DNA of 64,000 bases, from the NCBI RefSeq assembly GCF_014646515.1, contig NZ_BMNK01000003.1:372001-436000 (forward strand), given 5' to 3'. The notes under the pieces were generated by a model. It searched no databases. It worked only from the letters and a program-made list of their open reading frames with translations, and was not told the origin of the DNA. A program made the translations under genes and the position numbers. Positions 53,387-62,576 of this stretch are shown here, one piece after another (position 1 is the first letter of the stretch; every line of letters begins with the position of its first letter). The DNA comes from Nonomuraea glycinis. GTDB lineage: Bacteria; Actinomycetota; Actinomycetes; Streptosporangiales; Streptosporangiaceae.

Positions 53387-56300
53387 TCAGGTCAGGGCGG
53401 TGGCGGCGTCCTCCAGTTTCGTTCTGCCACCCCGCTCGTACGCCTCGGCGAACGCGTTCTCGCCCAGGGCGGCGCGGGCGGCGGTCGCGATGCGGTCCAG
53501 GTCCTCCTGCTCCGATGGGCCCGCAGGGGTCTGGTTGTGGTCACGGGCGGCGGCCGCGAGCCCGAGGAGCCGGGCGGCCCTCTCGTACGATCCCTCGGCC
53601 GCGAACGCGCTGGCCGCTCCCATGACGGCGAAGGCCGAGGTCCGTGGATCGCCGACCCGCTGTGCGGCGTCGAGCGCTTCCCGGTGGAGTTCCAGGGCCG
53701 CCGCCGGGTCGCCACGGCGCTCGGTGAGCAGGCCCAGCTCGACGAGCGTGCTCGGCACGTGCAGGGCGGGCTCGACGCCGGGGCCGCGCGGGACGCCGTC
53801 GAGCAGGTGACGCAGGTGCTTGTCCGCCAGCTCCAGCTCGCCCGCCCGGCGGGCCGAGAAGGCGAGCCCCATCTCGGACATCATCTGGCCTTCGCGGTAG
53901 CCCTGCTCGACGGCCAGCCGCAGCCCGCTGCCGCACAGCTCCATGGCCTGGTCGTACTCCCCCGCCTGCATGGCGACCCAGCCCAGCCAGGACGTGCGCC
54001 GGGCGGCGTCCGCCCAGAGGCCGAGCTCCTGCGCCATGCGCAGCCCCTGCGCGAACAGCTCCTTGGCGCGGCCGATGTCGCCGGCCGTCTCGGCCAGGCC
54101 GGCCAGCCACTCGGTGGCCTGCAGCAGGCCCCAGCGGTCGCCCAGCTCCCTGAACAGCCTGGCGCTCTCCGTACAGTCGCGCTCCAGCGCGGCGAGGTCG
54201 CGGCGGGTGAAGTGGTCCTTGGCGTGCAGGCTGAGCGCGGTGGCGATGCCCCACCGGTCGCCGGTGGCCCGGAAGGTGACCAGTGCCCGGTTCACCAGCT
54301 CCAGGCTGAGCGGCAGGTCGTGCACGCTCATCGCGAGGAACAGCAGCGCCCTGGCCCGCCGGCCGGCGTCGGCGATCCGGTCCGGCAGCGGCTCCCAGTC
54401 GGCCCGCTCCCCCAGCAGCAGCACGAACCCGGCATGCCAGGCAGCCGCCCTGCCCCTGGCATCGCCGTCGTCGCCCGCGACGGCCAGTGCCGCCTCCAGG
54501 GCTCGTCTTGCTTCGGCGAGCCGGCCGCGGAGGAACCAGTGCCAGGCCATCGCGTTCACCAGCCGCCGGGCCATGGCGCCTTCGCCCCGGTCCACGGCGG
54601 TGTCCAGGGCGGCTCGGAGGTTGGCGGACTCGGCGTCCAGGCGCTGCAGCCATGCTCGCTGCTCGTGGCCGTACAGGTGCGGCTCGGCTTCCTCGGCGAG
54701 GTCGGTGTAGTAGGCGGCGTGCGCGAGTCGTACGGCGTCGAGCTCGTCGGCGGCGGCGAGCTTGGTCACGCAGTAGTCCGCCACCGATTCGAGCAGCCGG
54801 TAGCGGACGCCCGCCGCGCCGTCCACCACGACCACGAGCGACCGATCGACCAGCCGGGCCAGCACGTCGAGGACATCCGGCCCGACACCCTCAGGCACGG
54901 CGGTGCCGGCTGTGCAGAGGGCCTCGGCGGCCTCCAGGGTGCAGCCGTCGGCGTGCACCGCGAGGCGCCGGAGCACCACGCGCTCGGGTTCCGTCAGCAG
55001 CTCCCAGCTCCAGTCGATGACCGCCATGAGCGTCTGCTGCCGTTGCGGTGCGCCGCGCTGTCCCGAGGCCAGCAGCCGGAACCGGTCGTCGAGCCTGGCC
55101 ACCACGCCGTGCACGCCCAGCACCCGTACCCGGGTCGCCGCCAGCTCCAGCGCCAGCGGGATGCCGTCGAGCCGCCTGCACAGCTGCGCGATCGCCGAGG
55201 CGTTGCCCGCGTCGAGCGTGAAGCCACGGGCCGAGGCGGCGGCCCGCGTGACGAACAGCCGTACGGCGTCGGAGCCGGCCATGATGGCCAGGTCGGTGCT
55301 GCCGGGCAGGCCGAGCGGCGGGACCGCCCACAGGGTCTCGCCGTCGATCGACAGCGGCTCCCTGCTCGTGGCCAGGATGCGCAGCTCCGGGGCGGCCCGC
55401 AGCAGCAGCTCGGCCAGCTGCGCGGCCTGCTCGACCACGTGCTCACAGTTGTCCAGCACCAACAGCATGTGCCTGGCGCGCAGCGCGTCGGCCAGCCGGT
55501 CCGCGGAGGAGTCCGGGCCGTTGTCCTGCCTGATCTGCAGCGCCGCCATGACGGCCTCGGCCAGCGACGCGGTACGCCGGTCGACGGGGGCCAGCTCCAC
55601 CAGCCACACCCCGTCGGGGAAGTCGTCCACCAGGCGGCCCGCGACCTCCAGGGCGAGCCGGGTCTTGCCCACGCCGCCGCTGCCGGTGAGCGTCACCAGC
55701 CGTTCGGTGTGGACGAGGGAGCGTACCCCTGCCAGGGCCTCTCCCCGTCCGATGAGCTTGCTGAGTGCGGCGGGCAGGTTGGTCGCGGGGCGTTCCGCGG
55801 GCAGGCTGAGCGCCGGGTCCTGGCCGAGTATCGCCTGGTGCAGCGCCACCAGCTCGGGTCCGGGGTCCAGGCCGAGCTCCTCGGCCAGCCGGTCGCGCAG
55901 CTCGGCGTAGGCGGCGAGGGCCTCGCTCTGCCGGCCCGCCCGGTACAGGGCGCGCAGGTGGGCGGCGCGGAGCCGCTCCCTGAGGGGGTGCCGGGCCACC
56001 AGGTCACCCAGCTCGCCCACGAGCAGGCCGTGCTCGCCGAGCTCCAGCCGCGCCTCGGCGTGCAGCTCCAGGGCGGTCAGCCGCTGCTCCTCCAGCCGGA
56101 GGATCGCGCCCCGGGTGTGCTTCTCGTCGGCGAAGTCGGCGTACGCGGGCCCGCGCCACAGCGCGAGCGCGTCGGCGAGCAGCCCGGCCCGGGTGCCGGG
56201 GCCGGCGGCCGCCTCGGCGCGGGCGAGCAGGTCGGCGAAGCGGGCGGCGTCGAGGTCGGTGGTTCGCAGCAGGTAGCCGGGGGGCTTGGAGACGACCAGG

Positions 56301-56548
56301 TTCTTGCCGCCGGGCTCGGCGTCCTCCAGCGCCTTGCGCAGCTGGGAGACGCGGACCTGGAGCGCGCCGGTGGGGTTGCCGGGCGGGTCGTCGCCCCACA
56401 GGTCGTCGATCAGCCGGTCGGCGGAGACGGGGTGGCCCTCGTGCACCAGGAGGTCGGCGAGGAGGGCGCGCACCTTCGTCCCGGGGATCGTGACGGGTTC
56501 ACCGGCGTCCGTCCACACGGCCAACGGCCCAAGCACCCCAAAACGCAT
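53387..56548 (-). CDS. BTAD/AfsR-type transcriptional regulator with NTPase domain
   Basis: A 1,053-residue regulator. An OmpR-like winged helix (about 1-95, MRFGVLGPLAVWTDAGE) precedes a bacterial transcriptional activation (BTAD) domain (about 100-245), then a STAND-type NTPase with P-loop LTGSGGVGKTR (about 290), and a long TPR-like C-terminal region of helical repeats. Such proteins sense inputs and activate secondary-metabolite or stress genes. It lies downstream and convergent to the AHSA1 gene. Confidence 0.92.
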   Translation of the reverse strand: MRFGVLGPLAVWTDAGEPVTIPGTKVRALLADLLVHEGHPVSADRLIDDLWGDDPPGNPTGALQVRVSQLRKALEDAEPGGKNLVVSKPPGYLLRTTDLDAARFADLLARAEAAAGPGTRAGLLADALALWRGPAYADFADEKHTRGAILRLEEQRLTALELHAEARLELGEHGLLVGELGDLVARHPLRERLRAAHLRALYRAGRQSEALAAYAELRDRLAEELGLDPGPELVALHQAILGQDPALSLPAERPATNLPAALSKLIGRGEALAGVRSLVHTERLVTLTGSGGVGKTRLALEVAGRLVDDFPDGVWLVELAPVDRRTASLAEAVMAALQIRQDNGPDSSADRLADALRARHMLLVLDNCEHVVEQAAQLAELLLRAAPELRILATSREPLSIDGETLWAVPPLGLPGSTDLAIMAGSDAVRLFVTRAAASARGFTLDAGNASAIAQLCRRLDGIPLALELAATRVRVLGVHGVVARLDDRFRLLASGQRGAPQRQQTLMAVIDWSWELLTEPERVVLRRLAVHADGCTLEAAEALCTAGTAVPEGVGPDVLDVLARLVDRSLVVVVDGAAGVRYRLLESVADYCVTKLAAADELDAVRLAHAAYYTDLAEEAEPHLYGHEQRAWLQRLDAESANLRAALDTAVDRGEGAMARRLVNAMAWHWFLRGRLAEARRALEAALAVAGDDGDARGRAAAWHAGFVLLLGERADWEPLPDRIADAGRRARALLFLAMSVHDLPLSLELVNRALVTFRATGDRWGIATALSLHAKDHFTRRDLAALERDCTESARLFRELGDRWGLLQATEWLAGLAETAGDIGRAKELFAQGLRMAQELGLWADAARRTSWLGWVAMQAGEYDQAMELCGSGLRLAVEQGYREGQMMSEMGLAFSARRAGELELADKHLRHLLDGVPRGPGVEPALHVPSTLVELGLLTERRGDPAAALELHREALDAAQRVGDPRTSAFAVMGAASAFAAEGSYERAARLLGLAAAARDHNQTPAGPSEQEDLDRIATAARAALGENAFAEAYERGGRTKLEDAATALT

Positions 56549-56557
56549 ACCCGTACC

Positions 56558-56914
56558 TTATGGGTGGGGGTCGGGTGGGGCTTTTCTGGCGGAGCCTCGG
56601 TAGAGGTCCGGGGGGTAGCGGCGTTCGCTGGAGGCGAGTTTGGCCTCGGCTGCCTGGACGAGGTCCACGCCGAGGACGTCCGCCAGCCGTACCAGATAGT
56701 TGGTCACGTCGCCGAGCTCGGCGCTGATCCTGGCCAGGGTCGGCGGGTCGGGGGCGCTGGATTCCTCGGCGGTGAGCCACTGGAACTCCGCCACCAGCTC
56801 GCCGACCTCGCCCGCCAGGGCCATCGCCAGGTTCTTGGGCGTGTGGAACTGCTCCCAGTCCCGTGCCTCGGCGAACTGCTGCAGGTGCGCGGCGAGCCGC
56901 TCCAACTCCGTCAC
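56558..56914 (-). CDS. MazG-type nucleotide pyrophosphohydrolase
   Basis: A 118-residue all-alpha NTP pyrophosphatase close to the dCTPase/RS21-C6 group: EVGELVAEFQW and ELGDVTNYLVRLAD provide the ExxE...ExxD metal motif. It hydrolyses non-canonical or excess nucleoside triphosphates to monophosphates. It lies 10 nt upstream of the BTAD gene on the same strand. Confidence 0.9.
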   Translation of the reverse strand: MTELERLAAHLQQFAEARDWEQFHTPKNLAMALAGEVGELVAEFQWLTAEESSAPDPPTLARISAELGDVTNYLVRLADVLGVDLVQAAEAKLASSERRYPPDLYRGSARKAPPDPHP

Positions 56915-56971
56915 GGACCACGACCCTACCCACCTGATCGGAGGGAGTATGTTCGCCGGAGGTCAGGGGAG

Positions 56972-57736
56972 GTGAGCGTCATCGAGCGTACGGTGATCGA
57001 CGGGCGGATCGTGGGCGGGGCCGAGGTGGCTCTCGCTCTCAAAGCGCGGTACGGGCATTTCACGGCGATGCAGCTGCGGGGCGGCCGGGTGCGGGGGCTG
57101 GGCCGCCATCTCGACCGGCTCGATGCGGCCACCCGGGAGCTGTTCGGCCAGGAGCTCGACCGGGACCTCGTGGTCGACTCGATCAGGGCGCTGGAGGTCG
57201 TGGACGCGAGCGTGCGGGTGTACGTGTGCGAGGCGGACGGGCCGCGGGTGCTGGTCGGCTCCGGTGATCCGGTGCACCTGGCGGCCACGCCGAAGGGCCT
57301 GAGGTCAGTGCGCTACCAGCGCTTCCTGCCGCACATCAAGCACACCGGCGGCTTCCCCCAGGCTTACCTGGGGGCCCGCGTGCGGGCGGAGGGCTTCGAC
57401 GAGGCGCTGCTCACGAGCGACGACGGGGTGATCTCCGAAGGGGCGGTCACGAACCTGGGCTGCTTCGACGGTGAGCGGGTGATCTGGCCGGACGCGCCGA
57501 TGCTGCGCGGCATCACCATGCAGATCCTGGAGGCCGAGCTGGGCCGGGCCGGGGTGCCGTGCGAGCACCGGGTGCTGCGGGCGGGCGATCTGTCCGCGTT
57601 CGGGGTGGTGTTCCTGGCGAACTCGTGGGGCGTGGTGGCCGTGGACCGGGTGGACGAGATCGCGCTGAAGGTGGACGAAGGGCTCATGGCCCGGCTGACG
57701 GGCTGCTACGACGCCGCCCCCTGGGACGCCATCTGA
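56972..57736 (+). CDS. Class IV PLP aminotransferase
   Basis: A 254-residue fold-type IV PLP enzyme of the branched-chain aminotransferase/4-amino-4-deoxychorismate lyase group. The probable PLP lysine is in FLPHIKHTGGF; LLTSDDGVISEGAVTNLGCF is the family signature. GTG 56972 is the start, with GGAGGT 8 nt upstream. Substrate not determinable. It overlaps the convergent YagU-like gene by 31 nt. Confidence 0.87.
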   Translation: MSVIERTVIDGRIVGGAEVALALKARYGHFTAMQLRGGRVRGLGRHLDRLDAATRELFGQELDRDLVVDSIRALEVVDASVRVYVCEADGPRVLVGSGDPVHLAATPKGLRSVRYQRFLPHIKHTGGFPQAYLGARVRAEGFDEALLTSDDGVISEGAVTNLGCFDGERVIWPDAPMLRGITMQILEAELGRAGVPCEHRVLRAGDLSAFGVVFLANSWGVVAVDRVDEIALKVDEGLMARLTGCYDAAPWDAI

Positions 57737-58209
57737 CGGGTCTCGGCGGGGACGGCGGGGGCGATGGACTCGCCGGGGTCGAGCCGGTTGAGCAGGAAGG
57801 CCAGGGTCACGCCGTACACCACGTGGCCCACGGCCATCACGCCCTGCCGGCCGGGCTCGTCGCGCGCCAGGGGCGGCAGCGCGCTCAGCCGGGGCGCCCA
57901 GCCCGCGTAGCTGACCACCCAGATCGCCAGCGCGTAGCCGACGCCGAGCGGCAGCCGGCCGCGCCGCTTCCTGGCCAGCAGGCCGAAGAGCGCGCCCGAG
58001 GCCGCGCCGAAGCCGACGTGCGCGACCGCGCCCAGCACGCCCTCGGCCTTCTTGGGCCGCCGCTCGCTGCCGGGCAGCAGGCCGCGGACGATGTGCTTGG
58101 GCGGCTGCCCGCGCATGAGTCCCGCCTTCTCGCCCGCGACCATGACGGTGCTCATCGCGGCGGTGGCGAGCGTGCCGCTCACGGCTCCGTTGACGAGTTC
58201 GCGCATCAT
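57706..58209 (-). CDS. YagU/DUF1440-like membrane protein
   Basis: A 167-residue membrane protein with hydrophobic segments near residues 7-25, 60-80, 90-105 and 125-140 (VNGAVSGTLATAAMSTVMV; VGYALAIWVVSYAGW). It resembles the DUF1440/DUF6789 family of small inner-membrane proteins. Two adjacent ATGs (58209, 58206). A 25-bp direct repeat sits directly upstream. Confidence 0.75.
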   Translation of the reverse strand: MMRELVNGAVSGTLATAAMSTVMVAGEKAGLMRGQPPKHIVRGLLPGSERRPKKAEGVLGAVAHVGFGAASGALFGLLARKRRGRLPLGVGYALAIWVVSYAGWAPRLSALPPLARDEPGRQGVMAVGHVVYGVTLAFLLNRLDPGESIAPAVPAETRQMASQGAAS

Positions 58210-58228
58210 GCCGCTGCGGCTGCCCGCC

Positions 58229-58293
58229 GCACCGGCCGCGAAACGCCGCATGCCGCCCGCCGACCTGCGCACCGGCCGCGAAACGCCGCATGC
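58229..58293. repeat. Two perfect 25-bp direct repeats
   Basis: 58229-58253 and 58269-58293 are identical and 40 bp apart, in the promoter region of the YagU-like gene. Confidence 0.88.
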
Positions 58294-58346
58294 TGGTGCG
58301 GCGCCCGCCTCGCCAGGCATGAAACGTACAGCTGCCGCGTAAAGCG

Positions 58347-59360
58347 CTACGCGGGCAGCGCCGCGGTGCTCTCGCGGACGATGAGCTCGGTGGCGAGCTC
58401 CACGCGGCGGGCCTCGGGGGTGTCGCCCCGGCGCATGGCCAGCACCGTGCGGGTGGCCAGCGCCGCCATCTCCTGTAAGGGCTGACGGACCGTGGTCAGC
58501 GGCGGCCAGGCGGACTTCGACAGGGGCAGGTCGTCGAAGCCGACCACGCTGAGGTCCTCGGGCACCCGCAGCCCGCGCTGACGGGCGGCCTCGAAGACGC
58601 CGAACGCCTGCAGGTCGCTGCCCGCGAAGATCGCGGTGGGCGGGTCGTCGAGGGAGAGCAGCGCGTGGCCGTGGTCGTGGCCGGAGTCGACGAGGAAGGT
58701 GCCCCGGCGGATGAGCTCCGGCGAGGCGGGCAGGCCGGCCGTCTCCAGGGCCGCCCGGTAGCCGTCTATCCGCGCCTGGCTGCACAGCATGTCGGCGGGT
58801 CCGCTGATCATGCCGATCCGGCGGTGGCCGAGCTCCAGCAGGTGCCGGGTGGCGGCCAGGCCGCCGTTCCAGTTGGTGGCGCCGACGGAGACGACGCCCG
58901 GGGCGGGCTCGCCGTCGGGGTCGACCACCACGAACGGCAGCGTACGGGCACTGAGCTGGTCCTGGACGCCGAGCGACAGGCGGGAGGCGACGATCACCAC
59001 GCCGTCGGTCCGGCGGCCGGCGAGCCGCTCGAGCCAGTCGCGGCCCGGTCCGGCGTGCGTGTGCAGGACGGAGATCACCACGCTCGCCCCGGCCTCGTGG
59101 GCGGCCATCTCCGCGCCGCGCACGATCTCCATGGCCCAGGGGGACTCCATCTCGGTGAAGACCACGTCGACGAGGCCCGCGCGGGTCTCGTCCTGGCTGA
59201 TGCGTCGCTGATATCCGTGCTTGTGCAGCAGCCGCTCGACGCGGTGCCTGGTCGCCGGAGCCACCTCGGGCCGGCCGTTGATGACCTTGGAGACCGTGGG
59301 GATCGACACCCCGGCCTCCTCGGCTATCAGAGCGATCGTCACCCGCCTTTTCGCAGACAT
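58347..59360 (-). CDS. LacI-family repressor of the GH5 locus
   Basis: A 337-residue LacI/GalR regulator (VTIALIAEEAGVSIPTVSKVINGRPEVAPATR). It is divergent from the binding-protein gene, and CGAAAGTTTCG lies 16 nt from its ATG, so autoregulation and control of the transport operon are likely. The motif and arrangement recall BxlR (xylobiose) regulators of Streptomyces, whose sites contain CGAA-N-TTCG. The start is ATG 59360; ATG 59393 is an alternative. Confidence 0.9.
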   Translation of the reverse strand: MSAKRRVTIALIAEEAGVSIPTVSKVINGRPEVAPATRHRVERLLHKHGYQRRISQDETRAGLVDVVFTEMESPWAMEIVRGAEMAAHEAGASVVISVLHTHAGPGRDWLERLAGRRTDGVVIVASRLSLGVQDQLSARTLPFVVVDPDGEPAPGVVSVGATNWNGGLAATRHLLELGHRRIGMISGPADMLCSQARIDGYRAALETAGLPASPELIRRGTFLVDSGHDHGHALLSLDDPPTAIFAGSDLQAFGVFEAARQRGLRVPEDLSVVGFDDLPLSKSAWPPLTTVRQPLQEMAALATRTVLAMRRGDTPEARRVELATELIVRESTAALPA

Positions 59361-59375
59361 GATCAGGAGTTTAGC

Positions 59376-59386
59376 CGAAAGTTTCG
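59376..59386. promoter_or_regulatory. CGAAAGTTTCG box 1
   Basis: A perfect 11-bp palindrome around a central G, extended to 13 bp by flanking C/G, upstream of the lacI start. Confidence 0.65.
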
Positions 59387-59429
59387 GGATCACGATGCGC
59401 GGGGGCCATGATCAGGGTCAGGGCGACTA

Positions 59430-59458
59430 TTGACGTATTTGACAGCAAAATTTATGCT
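59430..59458 (+). promoter_or_regulatory. Promoter of the GH5-locus transport operon
   Basis: TTGACG (59430-59435), a 17-nt spacer and TATGCT (59453-59458), followed by two operator boxes before the ATG. Confidence 0.65.
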
Positions 59459-59468
59459 CCGGGAACAG

Positions 59469-59499
59469 CGAAATTATCGGGGGGCCAACGAAACTTTCG
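59469..59499. promoter_or_regulatory. Boxes 2 and 3 downstream of the start point
   Basis: CGAAATTATCG (59469-59479, one mismatch) and CGAAACTTTCG (59489-59499, perfect) lie 20 bp apart between promoter and ATG, where a bound LacI protein would block elongation. Confidence 0.65.
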
Positions 59500-59519
59500 C
59501 CAGCCGAGGAGGAACCCCA

Positions 59520-60800
59520 ATGAGGCGAACTCTCGCCTTGATCGCGGCCACTGTACTCGTGGCGGGCTGCGGGGGTGGACAGAGCGCGGCCCCCGAGACT
59601 GACACCAGCGGCGGAGCGCCACAGAAGGTGACCCTGGAGTGGTGGCACCTGTCGACCGCCGACCCCCTCAAGACCGTGTACGAGACCAGGGCCAAGGAGT
59701 TTCAGGCCAAATACCCCCACGTCACCATCAAGATGACCGTCCTGGAGAACGAAGCCTACAAGTCCAAGGTGACCACGCTCACCCAGTCCGGCAAGGCCCC
59801 CGACCTGTTCGCCACCTGGGGCGGCGGCGTGCTCCAGCAGCAGATCGACGCGGGACTGGTCAAGGACGTCTCCGCCGACGTCGCGCCCGTCCTCGACACC
59901 TTCACCAAGGCGTCGCTCACCGCCTACCAGTTCGACGGCAAGACCTACGCCCTGCCGGTGGACATCGGCATGGTCGGCTTCTGGTACAACAAGAAGCTCT
60001 TCGAGCAGGCGGGCATCACCGAGCCGCCGACCACCTGGTCGGCCTACCTCGACGCCGTCACCAAGCTCAAGACCGCCGGGATCACGCCGATCGCGCTCGC
60101 CGGCAAGGAGAAGTGGCCGGGCCACTACTACTGGGCCTACCTCGCCATGCGCATCGCCGGGCTGCCGGCGCTCCAGCAGGCCGGGGTCGACCACGACTTC
60201 ACCAAGCCGGAGTTCGTCCAGGCCGGGCAGCGGCTCAAGGCCCTGGTGGACCTCCAGCCGTTCCAGAAGGGGTTCCTGGGCGCGAGCTACTCCACCCCTG
60301 ACGGGCAGGCCGCCACCGTCTCCAACGGCAAGGCCGCGATGGAGCTGATGGGCCAGTGGGCGCCCAACGTGCAGAACGACAACGGCAAGGGGCTCGGTGA
60401 CGACCTCGGCTTCTTCCCCTTCCCCGCGGTCGAGGGCGGCAAGGGCACGATCACCGAGGCGTTCGGCGGCGGCGGTGGCATGGCCGTGGGCGCCGACGCA
60501 CCGGCCGAGGCCATCGAACTGCTGAAGTTCCTGACCGAGACCGGCAACCACACCAAGGCCGTCGAGAAGAACGCGGTGCTGCCGGTGCTCAAGGGCGAGG
60601 AGAGCGCGGTCAAGGACCCCAACCTCAAGGTGGTCGCCGACTCCCTGGCCAACGCCACCGGCTTCCAGCTCTACCTCGACCAGGCGTACCCGCCGGCCGT
60701 CGGAGCGGAGGTCAACGACAGCGTGGCCGAGCTCTTCGCGGGCGCCAAGACCCCGGAGCAGGTCGCGGCGGACATCACCGAAGTGGCCAAGAGCGAATGA
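59520..60800 (+). CDS. Sugar-binding lipoprotein (GH5 locus)
   Basis: A 426-residue family 1 solute-binding lipoprotein: signal MRRTLALIAATVLVAGC with Cys17 as the lipidation site, then VTLEWWHLSTADPLK. AGGAGG lies 8 nt before the ATG. First gene of a four-gene operon. Xylo- or gluco-oligosaccharide binding is likely by context, not shown. Confidence 0.9.
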   Translation: MRRTLALIAATVLVAGCGGGQSAAPETDTSGGAPQKVTLEWWHLSTADPLKTVYETRAKEFQAKYPHVTIKMTVLENEAYKSKVTTLTQSGKAPDLFATWGGGVLQQQIDAGLVKDVSADVAPVLDTFTKASLTAYQFDGKTYALPVDIGMVGFWYNKKLFEQAGITEPPTTWSAYLDAVTKLKTAGITPIALAGKEKWPGHYYWAYLAMRIAGLPALQQAGVDHDFTKPEFVQAGQRLKALVDLQPFQKGFLGASYSTPDGQAATVSNGKAAMELMGQWAPNVQNDNGKGLGDDLGFFPFPAVEGGKGTITEAFGGGGGMAVGADAPAEAIELLKFLTETGNHTKAVEKNAVLPVLKGEESAVKDPNLKVVADSLANATGFQLYLDQAYPPAVGAEVNDSVAELFAGAKTPEQVAADITEVAKSE

Positions 60801-61759
60801 CGACCGTCACCCGCAGGCCGGAAGCGGCGACGCTTCCGGCCCCCGCCCGCCCGCCCCGGAAGAGGGGTCGCGGCCTGCTGACGATCGCCCTGTTCGTGCT
60901 GCCCGCTCTGGTGCTGTTCCTGCTGCTCGTGGTGGCGCCCATCCTGGTGGCGATCTACGCCAGCGGCTTCAAGTGGAACGGCTTCGGCGGGCTGCCCACC
61001 GACTTCATCGGCTTCGACAACTTCACCCGGCTGTTCCGGTCGGAGATCTTCACGACCGACCTGTGGCACCTGGCCGTCCTGGTCGGGCTCTGCGTGCTGG
61101 TCCAGCTGCCCTTGGCGCTGGGCATCGCCATGCTGCTCAACCAGCGGATCCGCGGCCGCTCCCTCTACCGGCTGATCTTCTTCGCGCCGTACGTGCTGTC
61201 CGAGGTCATCACCGCCGTGCTGTTCTCGCTCATCCTGTCGCCCACCTCGGGACTGGCGAACGAGATCATCGGCATCGTCGGGCTGGAGTCGGAGTGGCTG
61301 TCCGATCCCGGCACCGTGCTGCTGTCGCTGTTCCTGGTGCTGACGTGGAAATACTTCGGCTTCCACATGATGATCTACCTCGCCGGGCGGCAGAACATCC
61401 CGGAGGAGCTGATCGAGGCCGCCAAGATCGACGGCGCCGCCGGCTGGAAGGTGTTCCGGCACGTCACGCTGCCGCTGCTCGGGCCGACGATCCGGATCAG
61501 CGTGTTCCTCTCGGTCATCTACACCATCCAGCTGTTCGACCTCGTCTGGATCCTCACCGAAGGCGGCCCGGCGCACGCCTCCGAGACGCTCGCGGTCACC
61601 ATGTTCGACGTCGGCTTCGACCGCGCCCAGGTGGGCTACGCCAGCGCGATCAGCGTCGTGATGTTCGGACTCAGCCTCATCTTCGCCCTGGGGTATCAGC
61701 GGTTCGTGATGCGCCGTGACCTCGAGGGCGCGACCACCGCCATGGGAGACCGCCGATGA
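60797..61759 (+). CDS. Sugar ABC transporter permease 1 (GH5 locus)
   Basis: A 320-residue MalF-type permease with six helices and EAA loop ELIEAAKIDGAAGWKVF. It overlaps the binding-protein stop and the next permease start by 4 nt each. Confidence 0.9.
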   Translation: MTTVTRRPEAATLPAPARPPRKRGRGLLTIALFVLPALVLFLLLVVAPILVAIYASGFKWNGFGGLPTDFIGFDNFTRLFRSEIFTTDLWHLAVLVGLCVLVQLPLALGIAMLLNQRIRGRSLYRLIFFAPYVLSEVITAVLFSLILSPTSGLANEIIGIVGLESEWLSDPGTVLLSLFLVLTWKYFGFHMMIYLAGRQNIPEELIEAAKIDGAAGWKVFRHVTLPLLGPTIRISVFLSVIYTIQLFDLVWILTEGGPAHASETLAVTMFDVGFDRAQVGYASAISVVMFGLSLIFALGYQRFVMRRDLEGATTAMGDRR

Positions 61760-62574
61760 AGCGCACCACACTCCCCCTGCACGCGATCGCCTGGATCGTC
61801 GGCGCGTTCATCCTCGTCCCGATCGTGTACGCGCTGATCGGCGGCTTCAAGAGCACCGACCAGCTCTCGGTCAACCCGTTCGGCCTGCCCAGCCCGTGGA
61901 ACACCGGCAACTACACCGACGTGCTCGCCGAGGGGTCGTTCTGGCGGCAGTTGTGGAACAGCACGTTCATCGCCGTGCTCACCACCGCCGTCACGGTCGC
62001 GCTGTCGGCCATGGCGGCGTTCGTCTTCGCCAGGTTCGCCTTCCGTGGCCGGGAGCTGCTGTTCACCCTCTTCACCGCCGGGCTGATGTTCCCGTTCGCG
62101 GTGGCCATCCTGCCCATCTTCGTCATGCTGCGCACCCTGAACCTGCTGGACAACCCCTGGGGCGTGATCCTCGTGCAGGCCGCCTTCGGGCTGCCGCTGA
62201 CGATCATCATCCTGCGCGGGTTCTTCCGCAGCATCCCGGGCGAGATCGAGGAGGCGGCCACGCTCGACGGCTGCGGCCCCTTCGCCTTCTTCTGGCGCAT
62301 CCTGCTGCCGATGGCCCGCCCCGCGCTGGCCACCGTCTCGGTCCTGGCGATCGTCGGCAGCTGGAACAACTTCATGCTCCCGCTGGTGGTCTTCAGCGAC
62401 GAGCTGAGCTGGACGCTGCCGCTGGGCATCCAGCAGTTCCAGGGCCAGTACAGCTCCGACACCTCCAGGATTCTCGCCTACCTGGTGCTGGCCATGGTGC
62501 CCGCGCTGGGCTTCTACGCCCTCGCCGAGCGCCACCTCATCGGCGGTCTCACCGCGGGCGCCACGAAAGGATGA
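61756..62574 (+). CDS. Sugar ABC transporter permease 2 (GH5 locus)
   Basis: A 272-residue MalG-type permease with EAA loop EIEEAATLDGCGPFAFFW. Its stop overlaps or abuts the GH5 start. No ATPase gene follows; a shared MsiK-type ATPase is assumed. Confidence 0.9.
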   Translation: MKRTTLPLHAIAWIVGAFILVPIVYALIGGFKSTDQLSVNPFGLPSPWNTGNYTDVLAEGSFWRQLWNSTFIAVLTTAVTVALSAMAAFVFARFAFRGRELLFTLFTAGLMFPFAVAILPIFVMLRTLNLLDNPWGVILVQAAFGLPLTIIILRGFFRSIPGEIEEAATLDGCGPFAFFWRILLPMARPALATVSVLAIVGSWNNFMLPLVVFSDELSWTLPLGIQQFQGQYSSDTSRILAYLVLAMVPALGFYALAERHLIGGLTAGATKG

Positions 62575-62576
62575 CC

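Noticed and set aside
53537-56971. Long plus-strand frame running into the aminotransferase gene
   Set aside because: It is antisense to the BTAD regulator; only the part from GTG 56972 has family motifs and a ribosome site.
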